The translations under genes were made by a program, and so were the position numbers. From Neodiprion pinetum (lineage: Eukaryota > Arthropoda > Insecta > Hymenoptera > Diprionidae), in the NCBI RefSeq assembly GCF_021155775.2, contig NC_060235.2, positions 26,638,607-26,702,606 of the forward strand: a DNA stretch of 64,000 nucleotides, given 5' to 3'. Positions 40,601 through 51,703 of the stretch are shown one piece after another (position 1 is the stretch's first letter; each line of letters starts with the position of its first letter). The notes below the pieces were generated by a model, which was not told where the DNA came from, made no database searches, and was given only the letters and a program-made list of their open reading frames with translations.

Positions 40601-41351
40601 TGTCGGGAAGAGTTTCTCACTCTTGAGGTGCACGCCTAATACTTCACCTTGCAATTAAGTTCCATTAGGTCAGGTAAGGTGATTATATTTATTTCTCTAT
40701 TTATTTTATTTATGTATTTTTCTAGCAGAGAAACTGTAATAATTATAATTCAAATTTAATTTCACGTGCCAAAATGATCATCTTAAATGTGAAATAATAT
40801 AGACGTGACTGCCAGAAGATTATTTTAAAACCAAGCTGAAGTATACTTTGCTTTCAAAGTTTAGAACTCTATTGTATACCCGATTGGAAATCTGCGATTT
40901 TTTTGTCTACGAAAAGCAGCAGCCTCTTTGGTTGAAGATAATCTATGACTTAAAGATACTTGATGTTTGAACGATTTTATTTGAAATCGATTCACCACCT
41001 GTTGAAATTAATAAAAGATTTCTTTCGAATATAAAAAAAAAAAACCGTCATCTTCGAAAGTAGTAACATTTCTACCAGACTGAAGTACGATACGTTGATA
41101 ATAAGTTCTACTTTAAGTAGCTGAATAGTAGCGATATCGATATAATAAGATTGATAAAAATTTCGATTTGTCTTTGATCGACATGTTTTCTATTTTTCAC
41201 TTTCCGACGTAAGAAAAAAGTGGAAAAAAGTTAGTCGCTCTCTAAAAGGTTGTGTGAGCGGTTTCAAATTTAAAACCGAATATTTCTATTCTGGGTATTT
41301 GAAACCAAAAAGGATCGTTTTCGCCATCTAGACTCAAGATTTCATTTACTA
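34669..41351 (+). other. Intron, nothing firm recognised
   Basis: AT-rich intron with microsatellites and CpG-richer spots near 36000-36600. Open frames up to 153 codons (minus strand, 38542-39003) have no recognised domain and are treated as chance. No RNA gene is visible. Confidence 0.5.
35235..35270. repeat. CA/TA dinucleotide microsatellite
   Basis: A run of ACACACACAC flanked by ATATAT-type repeats. Confidence 0.8.
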
Positions 41352-41626
41352 CACGGAGAGAAAAATCTGAGAAAAATTACCCTGCTGTTACTATAATCGT
41401 GATGTAAAAGACACCTAATGCAGTTTTTACCGTGCTGCATCAGAAAAATGCGTCGTCAAATTTTAAATTTTGTGCTGCCGAAATACATAGTTTCTAAGCA
41501 AGGTAGTAATTTTTTTCATAAAAACCCATAATTTTTGTAACATGCATCAATAAAAACTGCATTAGGTGTCTTTTACATCACGATTAGTAAGAACGGGGTA
41601 ATTTTTTTCAGATTTTTCTCTCCATG
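41352..41626. mobile_element. Tc1/mariner-type palindromic MITE, about 275 bases
   Basis: The ends CACGGAGAGAAAAATCTGA and the complement of CATGGAGAGAAAAATCTGA are inverted, flanked by TA on both sides (41350-41351 and 41627-41628). The inverted similarity continues inward for about 85-90 bases, including TCGTGATGTAAAAGACACC on both arms, so more than half of the element is arm. No open frame is present. A TA target duplication fits the Tc1/mariner superfamily, and the close arm match suggests a relatively young or slowly decaying copy. Confidence 0.75.
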
Positions 41627-42059
41627 TAAGAACGGTAAGTTTCAAAAAAAATTTTTAATATACACAATATCGTATGATTTTTCAACTGCAGTTATACACT
41701 ACAAGTGAAAAAATTTCTGGTAAAAACGAAGAATATCACCGTCAATCATTTACTGATTTGAATTTATAAACCTTCGTCAAAAAAACATTCAAATCCGGTA
41801 CCTCCAAAAATTCCTACTTGCAGAATAAACGGATATCAACCCCCCCCCTCTCCCAAAAAAAAACAACTCATTCCAACCACGTCCGCGGTATTACAAAGAA
41901 TCGGCGACTCGCGTTTTTAGTCGATTCTGGTAACCACGCGCCAACAATTTCTAATCGACCTGTTACGATGCCATAATTTTCATCCGACGAACGGAAAGCA
42001 TCGACGCTTAACCGAAACGCCTGACAAAGTACATACCTACGTACACGCACACATACATA

Positions 42060-42602
42060 CATAGGTACAGTTCCGCGTCGGCGGCCGCGACGATGTCGGG
42101 ATAGATGCGCCGCAAAGGCGGATCATCCTCCGTGCGTCGGGACCAGCGGACCTACCCCAACGTCGTACGCGTTGCACCCCTGCCTCTCCCCGGTCCCCTC
42201 GTTCCTCGGCCACCCCCGTCCTCCCGCGGCACATACGCAGCCGCCCCCGCCCCCCCCCACCAAACCCCGCGGACCCCCCCCCATTATTTAGCCGACAGGA
42301 TCATTTCTCTCTCTCTCGCGCCCTCTCCCTCCCTCTTCCTCCCTCTTCCTCCCTCCCTCCCACCCTCTCGCTCTCTCTTGCGCGCGCGCCACAACTTCCC
42401 GCGCTCTTTCACTTCGCGGCTCTCTCGCTCCCTTTCTCTCTCACTCTCTCTCGGTCTATAGTCGCCCGCGGAAAATACTGGTGGGGATGCGAAGTCTGCG
42501 CGCATCAGTCAACCAAGAGCCACCGCGGCGCGAACCACTGTCGACGATTCGTTCTTCGAAGGAACGAACGAACGAACTATAAACCCCGGTGTTGGTTCGT
42601 TG
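42060..42602 (+). promoter_or_regulatory. CpG-rich block with possible core promoter elements
   Basis: This is the most GC-rich part of the window (about 42060-42300), followed by a long pyrimidine tract. Near its right end there is an initiator-like TCAGTC at 42505-42510 and a TATAAA at 42577-42582, the latter with GAAC tandem repeats just upstream. No coding exon or clear donor follows, so any transcript starting here would have a non-coding first exon. It may be an additional Hr3 promoter, an enhancer or simply a composition island. Confidence 0.3.
42303..42460. repeat. CT-rich low-complexity tract
   Basis: About 150 bases made mostly of CTCTCT, CCCTCC and CTTCCTCC units. It creates long artificial open frames on both strands (42105-42461 plus, 42284-42505 minus) that are not genes. 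GAGA-factor-type CT/GA repeats are common in insect promoters, but a role is only inferred. Confidence 0.8.
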
Positions 42603-42639
42603 CGATTACACCTACACCTACACCTACGCCGACACACGT

Positions 42640-42722
42640 ACAAGCATACGTATATAAATATACATATACATATATACATATGTTATATAATACACACATA
42701 TGTATATATGTGTGTGTGTAAA
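42640..42722. repeat. TA/CA/TG mixed microsatellite
   Basis: A run of alternating TATACATATA and TGTGTGTG words just after a CACCTA tandem repeat at about 42608-42627. Confidence 0.75.
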
Positions 42723-45700
42723 CACATTGGCACGAGCACACGAGTTACGTACGTAAAACAAGGGGTTGAAGAATTTTATTTTTCCCCTACCGCAAAGAGA
42801 AATTTACTATAATACGTCGCTAATGAAGTAACAAATTGATAAATTAAATTTTTTTTTTTTTATTTATCCTTCTCTTCTCTCTCTCTCACTCTCTTTCACC
42901 CTTTCGTCCTGTCTCTTTTTTAGAATTTTCTAAAATAGAAACAAATTTGTATCAGTCTCGTTTTTCAATTCCATTTTTTTTTTTTTTCCATATTTTTAGT
43001 TTTTCCTTATTCTCAAATCGTGACTTGACGAATCTCAGTAGACAGTGCAAGGAACGATGTTGTTTCATTGATTAGCGACGATTCAAGGTGACATGTGACG
43101 GTTGAAAAGAAAACAATTGATCGTTCGATAAATTTTGAAAACATACTCCTGCCGTGTTTTCTTCCCTCCCTACCTCCCCCCTCTACTTGCTCTACGCCGA
43201 GGTACACATACAACCGAAATGTATTTGAAAACAAGTGAACCACTATCGTGAGAATCGATGCACGTATATAATACATGATATAGAGACCTGCGACTCCCCT
43301 GCAGTGTTAAAGAGTGTTCGCAGCGGTATATTTAATAATATTGTATAATAGTAAAAATATACTCAAAGTATCTAACTACAGTGTTTGACAAATTTTTGTC
43401 AGTTTCTCTTCGGTTTCTCAATTGAAAGTAACAGTTTTTTCTTTTTTTTTTTTTACTACTTCTGTTTATTGGTTCATTTGTTCCGTATGCAATTGTACAA
43501 TATGCAGTACAAACTGCAGCTTGTTGTCATTCATAAGTATACGTAACGTTGAATTGTGTGTGTAACCTCGGGCCTGTGTGTGCATGTGTGTGTGTATATT
43601 CACATACATTGTGTGACCAATCACAATTGGATCTTATGAATGAGTTTTGAAACGCACAACACACTTTACTCAAGTACGATTTTCATTTATTCTGCAGGAT
43701 ACAGAAATTTTTAATTCTTTGACAAAACGTTGAAAAAAACTGTTGGAATTGGAAAAATTTTGAACAAAGTTATTACACGTTAAAAAGAAAAACACAAGAT
43801 TTAACGCAAAATCAAAACTTGGTGATGACGATTCAAGAGCTGTGATTTAAAAAAAGTGTTGTGATTTTTACCTAGTTGTGCAACTCAGTTATTGTGGCTA
43901 ATTGTATACAATAATGTAGTTACATGTAAAGTTGGAGCCGATGTTGAACATTCGGTGAAAAAAATTTCTATCCAGCTGCATAAAAGCAAAAACGAAATTT
44001 AAACAAAATTTAAAGAACGGCGCAACGACAACTCGATGAGGACTGAAACGTAAATTGTTAACTGTGACGTGAATTCAGTGAAAGTCTTTGGATTAACAGT
44101 GTGCGATAGGTTGGCGATGATTCTTTAGTATTTATTCATTTTTCTTCCCAACACACATACTTACATCTAGCGTAATATCGTCCTATCTCCTCTCCGTCCG
44201 CGTTACACGATTTATATCAAGTAATTCACCGCACTAACCTCACGTTGATACAAGCTCACATGTACGGAGTGCATAGAACGATTATGTAGGCAGTCCGTAT
44301 GACTAAAATGACAGAATCAATTGACATCGACAAATGAGGAAAACACATATTCGGCAAAAATTTTATCCGTTACAACAACGAAAGAAATCAGCGACACTTA
44401 GGGAGGGTTAGAGTTTTGAAAAAAAATTAGTTTCCCCGTACTGATTCACAGTCAGAAATTGCAGACGATTAGTGTGAGATTGAAGTTAGTTGAGCTAGTG
44501 TAACGATGCAGGTTTGTGGGAAAAATTAATCTTCGCAAGTTATAGGATTGTCTGAAATTCAGTAAACCGTAAAGCAGGACATCATCGCCGTATTTTGAAA
44601 ACGCAACTTCTTCAATATCATACCAAAGTTGCAAAGTAACGATCTTTTTTCTTATAATTTTCCGTCACGTTCAAGTTACCAACTTCAACTTTGTCGACTG
44701 GTTGCTGTGTAAAAACAAAGTTATTTCAATTTTTTCAAAGTTTTAGTTTTACCTTCTTACGACCTTGGCGGTCATTGTCTACGATACGACACGATTAACG
44801 GAATCATTCTACGAGTAGGGCAACACCCATCTGAGACCCAGCTTCCGATCCTGACCCTCTTAATCGAGTAGCGCCTATTCGCTTCGAATTATTATTACGG
44901 ATGTACGGTGTATCGGGTGCGTGCACAGTCATAAAGTGGGAAACAGGGTTGAAAGATACGATCCCGAAGTAAAGGTTTGAAAATCCACTCAAAAAGAGAT
45001 GATAATAATCGAGTCAAATTTGACGAGAACGGTATCCTCTAAACACTGAGCAGGAATTTAAGAACAAGGAATGATTAAGACAGCGGAAAAGCTCAATTGG
45101 CAACCACCTCGGAGAGTTCCATTGCCCTTGATCGATTGACCGATATATCAGTGAATCGCAGGTTCTCTTAGCTTCGTTATAACAAAGACCAAAGAGTCTT
45201 TTGGAGTTTCATTGATTTTCAAACGGGAAGCACGCAGTTTTTGAATTTTTTCAAACGATTGCACTGACTTCATGCGATTCTATTTCGAATTCAAGGGATT
45301 TGGTTCTTGACTCCGTTTTTCAACGATAAGAGGCCCGTACTTTTCGAATCAAATTGAAACCCGACTAACTAGACGAGGTTGAAGTTGGAATCGTTGACGT
45401 AAATGAAGATTCGGCAAGAATCACTGTAAATACGTTTTGCTTTATTACGGTTTAATGATTTTCGGACAATCCGCAATCCCAAGGTTGAAAAATGACTATT
45501 TTTCGAAAACGTGCATCGTGACGACAATTTCAACCTCATCTTACCACAGGGACTTTTCCGACTCTACCGTGCTCCCGACGAACCCCAAAACTTGAGTTAT
45601 TTCGCTGTTCTCACAATCTCGCGATGCCGCAATGCGTTGTCACAGTAACGAGACTCCGACCAGACCGTGGAAACTGCGACATGATTTCTCTGGTACTCGG

Positions 45701-46817
45701 AGGCAGAAGATTCCCTTCTCGGCGAACGGATAATAGGTGAGGTTGAACAGACGCGACGGCTTGCCATTTCATTGCGAAATAATTTATGTTAAGACAGACA
45801 CTGTGCGGGATTATTTCGCTATGACGAAGTCAATGTCGGGTATATCATAACGAGGAATTTCCCTAACCACGTGCCACCGAAACACGGTTCCATCCCGACA
45901 CATGTGAACCGTTATACGTTTAACACTCACCAATTACGTGGAAACTTTAACCAATACCGAAGTGCACTGATAGACTGAAAGAAAAATGTATGGTGAAAAT
46001 TTTCGTAAACCTTCTTTTAAGGTCACGCAATAAGTCGTTAAAAATGTCTGGGGTACATTAAACGACGAATCAAGGTTCAGGACCTACAAAACTATGCGTG
46101 GACAACGTTTTTCTCTCGGTATAAAAAATGGATTTTCATCTGGTTGAATGAGTAGAATACAGTTTCGACTCGGTGTCTGCAGCAGAATTATTTCCGAACC
46201 CTGTACAAGAGAAAATTCTTTAAGTGGAAAGTGTTAGACGTGTCTAAAAGTAGATAACACGTGGTCAGCGACTCGTTGGTTTCTTTTCTTTTTTTTGTAA
46301 AATTTTACCGTAGACTTTTCAGCTGTATAATCATTGCTCTAAAATCGTGAATATCATGGAAAACAGATTACTGTGCGCAAACTGTATGACAACAAATTGA
46401 AACCCTGACGGGCCCCGAGTTTCAAGGAAAAAGAGACTTTGCGTTGAGGTCGTGCCGCGTTATGAATTCGTCTAGAAAAAAACTGTGGGCGAAGGTTGAA
46501 CACAGGTATTAATCGTTCGCGTTGTTGCAGACATTATTGTTAAAGACATTATTGTACAGATGTATCGACGACGGAAAATTAAGGTCTTAACTTATTACGG
46601 TGGTGATCAGTTATGCATGAAAAATACAAGTCTAATTGACTCGAACTCCCAATGATGTCCGTTATACCATTGAATCAATGTCTTCAAGGAAATTTTTGAA
46701 ATTTATTACAAGGCTTGTGCTTACTGACTAATCTTATTTTTGAATAACTGGTTCAAAGTTTTGACAGCAATCAAAAAGAACGTGTTACGCACTCGTGTCG
46801 GAAACGCGGGAACGGAT
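42723..46817 (+). other. Intron, nothing recognised
   Basis: AT-rich sequence with TG-rich microsatellite at about 43555-43600 and long poly-T runs near 42850, 42976 and 43440. No exon with convincing splice sites or recognisable peptide was found. Confidence 0.5.
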
Positions 46818-47040
46818 CAGATTCAGAGTCATAATAATCTTCTGAATAAAATGAGTCGTCGTAAAGTAAAATCAAACGAATCTACTAGATGTATAAACGA
46901 TTTGAATCGATGCTATTGTTTATAATCTCAACATTTTCTTATTCCCTAATTTTGAAAGATATCATCGCAGCTTACGAATTATACATATAACGGTTTGATA
47001 AATACTGAACGCATGATTATCTCGTAATACTAACAACTAG
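46818..47040 (+). repeat. Diverged partial copy of palindromic MITE family
   Basis: It shares AATCTTCTGAA..AAAATGAGTC, CGAATCTACTAGAT and ATTATCTCGTAATA landmarks, in the same order, with the copies near 49.6 and 51.5 kb. Terminal sequences are not clear, so the copy is probably truncated. Confidence 0.55.
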
Positions 47041-47619
47041 AGAAATGAAGTATTCGCAACTACTGTATTTTAATTTCATACGAATCTGATGTAAATTTAA
47101 TTCGTTAAACTTAAATTTTTACTCGAGCCGGTGTAATTTTTAATTCGCACAAATTCACGTGTCGTCGAGATAGTTTCGCTGCATTTGTCTGAAATAAAAA
47201 CATTATTCAATCAGGGTAAAGGTGCAGTTTCTGGTCAATCAATGCGCCATCCTTGGCCACTCATGTAAAGCGTTTCAATTGTTTCTAGTAATAGAAATCT
47301 ATTCAGTTATTCGTCAAATGACAAGAATACTTCCTGCAGTGAATATCAGTGCAGCTTTTGACTACTCGATTGTATGAAAATAAAATTTCATAGCACTCAA
47401 AGCCGGCCAAAGATTTACGTAGCATTTGTGGCCAGACATTTTTTATCGCGCGCAACGAATTTGGCCAAAAATGGTACGTACGTCTACCCTAGAATCAGAT
47501 TTACGAGCTTCACACGCGACTCCATTTTCCAAACAAGCATCAATTTTCGGCCCAGCAGCATCGTCAAGATGTGCATGCTGGTCAAATCTCAAATCTAGGG
47601 TTTTCCTAATCGCAATTTA

Positions 47620-48070
47620 CGACCGCGATGCGTCTGACTTCGGTATCCGCGGGACGACGCGAAGCTCGGGCGTCTTTCGAATATAAGCGATGTGGAATTA
47701 CTCGAGAAGTCTGGTGCACGTCGTATATAATACGTGGGATAGGTAGGTGTAACGTACGGCGTGGCAGCGCCGGGTGTGCGAATTATTTTCGCCACGGGGG
47801 CATTGCTTCGTATTTGGGTCGTACACGTTGGTTCTCGTCGCGTCGCCTCGACGATCTGGCAGCCACTGTTCTCTCGGCTTGGCTATCGGCAGCCAGCAAT
47901 CGTCGATCGCGATTCGGCTTCGCGGCTAACAATAAGAAATCGATCTCTCCGCAGACCCCGGCCCATCTCCAAGGATGAGACGGCGGTTTTCCACGATGAA
48001 AATCCAAGGGAAATAAAAGAAATGAGGGGGGGAGGGGGAGGGGGAAATTACCCAGGCGGTTGACAGTCGT
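47620..48070. other. CpG-rich block with G-rich run
   Basis: A GC-rich stretch with open frames on both strands, ending in a G/A-rich run (48026-48044) containing several G clusters. It resembles the other composition islands in the window. No gene family is recognised. Confidence 0.35.
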
Positions 48071-49619
48071 TGCTCCACGCGAATCAGGCGCTTACACCGC
48101 GTGGGCAGAGCTTAATTGGCCACCGATTTACGCCGTTGCAAACGTGAAACGTTGAATCCGTTTACATACATATTTGGGAAGATAACTTCACTTTGCTGTT
48201 TTCGCGCCGCGTTTCGACGATTGAACGAAACTCGAGTTGACGAAACTTTTGAGCGCTTTTGAACTACCCGCTTCTGATTCGAGGTATTTGTGTTCGTTAT
48301 TCAGTCCACGTAAGGAAATTTTCAAACAAGGAAAGCTATTTTACAATTTTTACAAAACTTTCGACGAGATAAAATTCCAGTACCTATTAGTTTTTTCTTG
48401 ATTCATCAAAGTTTGTTGAATTTTTCAAACAATTCCAAAGATGCGGTGCAACGATTTTTTCTAAAAATGTCTCGCGTCAATTTCCTCAGCGTTACAAACT
48501 TCGACCGCATTTTCATTCGGAAGTTGTTGAGCATTTTTAATTACAAATTTTCATCAATTTCCACCCATTAAATACTTGAAATACTTGATATGTGAAAAAA
48601 AAGTTTATCCACGTTTTTCAACACTAGTCCAGCTCTCGGAACGGTTTAGTTTTTACTTCGATCCGAACGTCATGGCCTGCAATACAGCATCTTCCCACGT
48701 CGGATTTTACCATACCAAATGTACCGTTGGTATAATTCGATCTAAAATCAATTGGACAAGTCGTACAAGACTGCAGACACGCCCGAATGAGACCAACTAC
48801 TGAAAATAATTCGAACCAATTTTCACGTAATATCCCGATATAAATAATCAAGGAAATAGAATCGAACCTGTTATTCCATGCGACGTATTTATGCGTGACT
48901 TCATCGCGCGCCGTATAACAGACTCAAAAACTGCCTCAAATTGGAAGTTCGAAGCTCGAATAATGTGCAAAACAAACTTCTTATCTATCTCATGCTCATT
49001 TTTCATCGATCCATTTGTCGGTCAAGTTTTATCGGTTCGGAAGCCAAATTTTCTCATGTTTTTCGCCGTGTAAAAAGAGAAAAAGACAGAAAGACTATAA
49101 ATTCGAATGCCGTATATTGCGTACATATATTTGCGACTCGACGACATAATTGCGCGGGCGATTAACGAGCATCGGTATAGATCATGAATACCGTGTAGAA
49201 TCGTAGCAGTTTTCCGCATTTCCATGCTGCCGCAACGCTGTGCCAGATTACATAGATAGATCTCTTCTACCCTTCGTAAATCATGGATATATAGATGAAT
49301 ATTTGTTTTACTCAACCTACCACGGCTATGTGTACCTCAAATGCAATCACAGTGCATACACGCACAGTTCTTATCCTACAAACAGATTCGTAACGCGTTC
49401 ACATATAGCTTTGCTTTGACATAAACTGTGTCACTGTCGGAGAAAAGCGCGTCATCCGAGTGCGCGTATTATTTTTAACAATTTTTTTTTTAACCTCCCG
49501 CAAAAATTTTCCTTGAAACTTGGTTGAACCAACCTCCAATAATTGAGTTATTATTATGTCGTGTCAAATTTGAAAACACGTCAGGTTTCAAAGAAAGTCT
49601 GTTTCGGTGACTTCGTAGA
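48071..49619 (+). other. Intron, nothing recognised
   Basis: Only short overlapping open frames. A terminal-like GAACCAACCTCC at 49526-49537 resembles the end of the palindromic MITE family and may be a remnant of another copy. Confidence 0.45.
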
Positions 49620-49830
49620 AATTACAATCTTCCGAACGAAATGAGCCATGATAAAGTGAAACCGAACGAATCTACTAGATTTTTAGCTATTTTGAAGCGA
49701 TCTGAAACGATGCATCGAAATTCAGCTTGTGTTCGTATAATTACAGTATTTTATATTTTCGTATTTTCGAACTTTCCAAGAGATCTTCTTAGCATACGAA
49801 TGTAATAAATTCATACATACTCAGCGAAGA
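49620..49830 (+). repeat. Diverged partial copy of palindromic MITE family
   Basis: It is clearly similar to the copy at 46818-47040 over AATCTTCCGAACGAAATGAG and CGAATCTACTAGAT, and contains the TTTTGAAGCGAT core seen in other copies. Confidence 0.6.
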
Positions 49831-51449
49831 CTTGACGGTTTGGTATCGCTTGAACGTTTTAAGTATCTACTTGACGCTTCATTTTGATCAATGCTTGATT
49901 ACAGTTTGATTACCAAGTCTGTGAATAGTGATCATCACGTTCTTTACGGGCATGAATCTGTCTTTGAAGAGCTCATCATGGTGTTTCGAAGCAGAAAATC
50001 ATGTCGTCTCTCGGCACCATGCACGTAATATAACAGTGCTTACGAAGACAGCTACGAGACCGGCCTGCACGATATATTTTCTTAACCATGAATCAAATAT
50101 CGCAAGCGCTCGCGTGCGAGTTACAAAGTGTTAGTTGAATCACGTATAGGGTGGATATAATTACGTGTAATCATGTGTAATTACGTTCACACATATTCAA
50201 TGGCGTAAGATATTTGTTGCGCGTTTTCTTCGGGTAATTTCAACCAACGACAAATGAGTATCGTGGATTTTTCATTACGCATCCTCTTGCATTGGGTCAA
50301 AACGTCACCGAATTTCAAATCAAGAGGTCTTGACTCCTGCACGTAAGGATGAACGTTCACGCTACAGCTTTAAAATCGAATGCAGGTTTCCAGTTATTAA
50401 CGTTCTACGCCTTGCAGGCTTCGACTGTTTGTCGCGTCACATGAGAAAACGATATACACGCGTTACACGAATGGAATTTGCAATTATACCGTAACAACGG
50501 ATCGTAACGTATTTACAGTACTTACATACATAATATTCAACAAATTGCCTCGGGGTACGTAAATCATAAAAGAGAGACGCGTTTCCGTACGGTAATAATA
50601 TTGTATTCGCCTGAAATTTGCACTTGGCGACTCGTAACGTAAGGAAACGATAATATTTCCGTGGCAAGATAACAATTTTTGACCGTAGGGAATGGCTCTA
50701 TGGTAAATGCTAAGATTAGAAAAATGTGTGAATTTTTTTAATCCGTTCTAACACACTCGCGAGAGGTAGGTCAGGAGTAGCGGGCAATCATTTTACCAAT
50801 TATTCGTAAATACCGTTCATAAAGCACCAGGAAGCTAGACGCATGAACGCCAACGTGACTGGGATCATGCGCGTTTCACAGAGCGATTTAGCATCCCAAG
50901 CGACGCCATTTGCACCACTGAATAGTTGTGTTTGTCCCTACTGAACTAATCCGCTTCCGGTTTTCGTTTAACGATGAAGTTGAGAACGATGTACGCTCGC
51001 GGAAAGCCTCGACTGCTACGAGGAATCAACATGTTTTCGTACGAATTTCATTTTATCAAGAAAATTTGTACGGCGAAATTCTGCTCGTTTTCCGCAAAAC
51101 ACAATGGAAAATACCTTGTATGACCTGTCGTGACAATTAATATCAGCAATCGAGAAAATCGATTGAGTTACAAGTAATTGTTTCTGCAACAAAAATAGAA
51201 TTGAAAATCAAGTTTGACGGTGTTAGAAATGTTCAATGTTCGAATAGCTTCAAGAATCTAGTAGATTTTATCGAGAAGACTATTTTCCTACGCAAAGTTA
51301 CTCAAACAGTTTCCCTTTGGTTTCGGTAGGCCATACAATATCGCCATTTATAAATCACAACCGATGTCTGTGCGATATTGTAAACTTGAAACTTCGACGG
51401 TGGCGACGTGATAAAAAAACGCGTGACAGTGAATAGGTAGAAAAAAAAA

Positions 51450-51703
51450 CCGAATATTTTCGAATCGAATAATCCGTCGTCGAGAGAAATCAAACGAATC
51501 TGATCAATTTCTAACAATTTTGAAGTGATTTCGAATAAAGCATTGATATCAGAGTTTTCCTTCGTAATTGCATTATTTTCAAATTTCGCATATTTTGAGG
51601 GATCTTTGTGCCTACTCAAATAGTAATCTAATAAATACTCACTTTACAACTATCTCGTAATAGTGTCAATAACATGTGTCGATTTCTGGCCAACCGACCT
51701 CCT
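51450..51703 (+). repeat. Right part of palindromic MITE family copy
   Basis: It contains AATCAAACGAATCTGATCAA, TTTTGAAGTGATTTCGAA and ACTATCTCGTAATAGTGTC, then the terminal CCAACCGACCTCC. A possible left arm with the core in reverse orientation (CTTCAAGAATCTAGTAGAT, about 51250) lies upstream, so the original insertion may start near 51200. Confidence 0.6.

Noticed and set aside
42105..42505. Overlapping open frames on both strands (118 and 73 codons)
   Set aside because: They arise from a CT/GA simple repeat and CpG-rich sequence that lack stop codons. The peptides are pure low complexity.
46630..46675. tRNA-like A-box (TGGTATAACGG) and B-box-like GTTCGAGTC on the minus strand
   Set aside because: The spacing between the boxes is far too short for a tRNA, with no anticodon arm or acceptor stem. 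At most it is a scrap of a tRNA-derived SINE.
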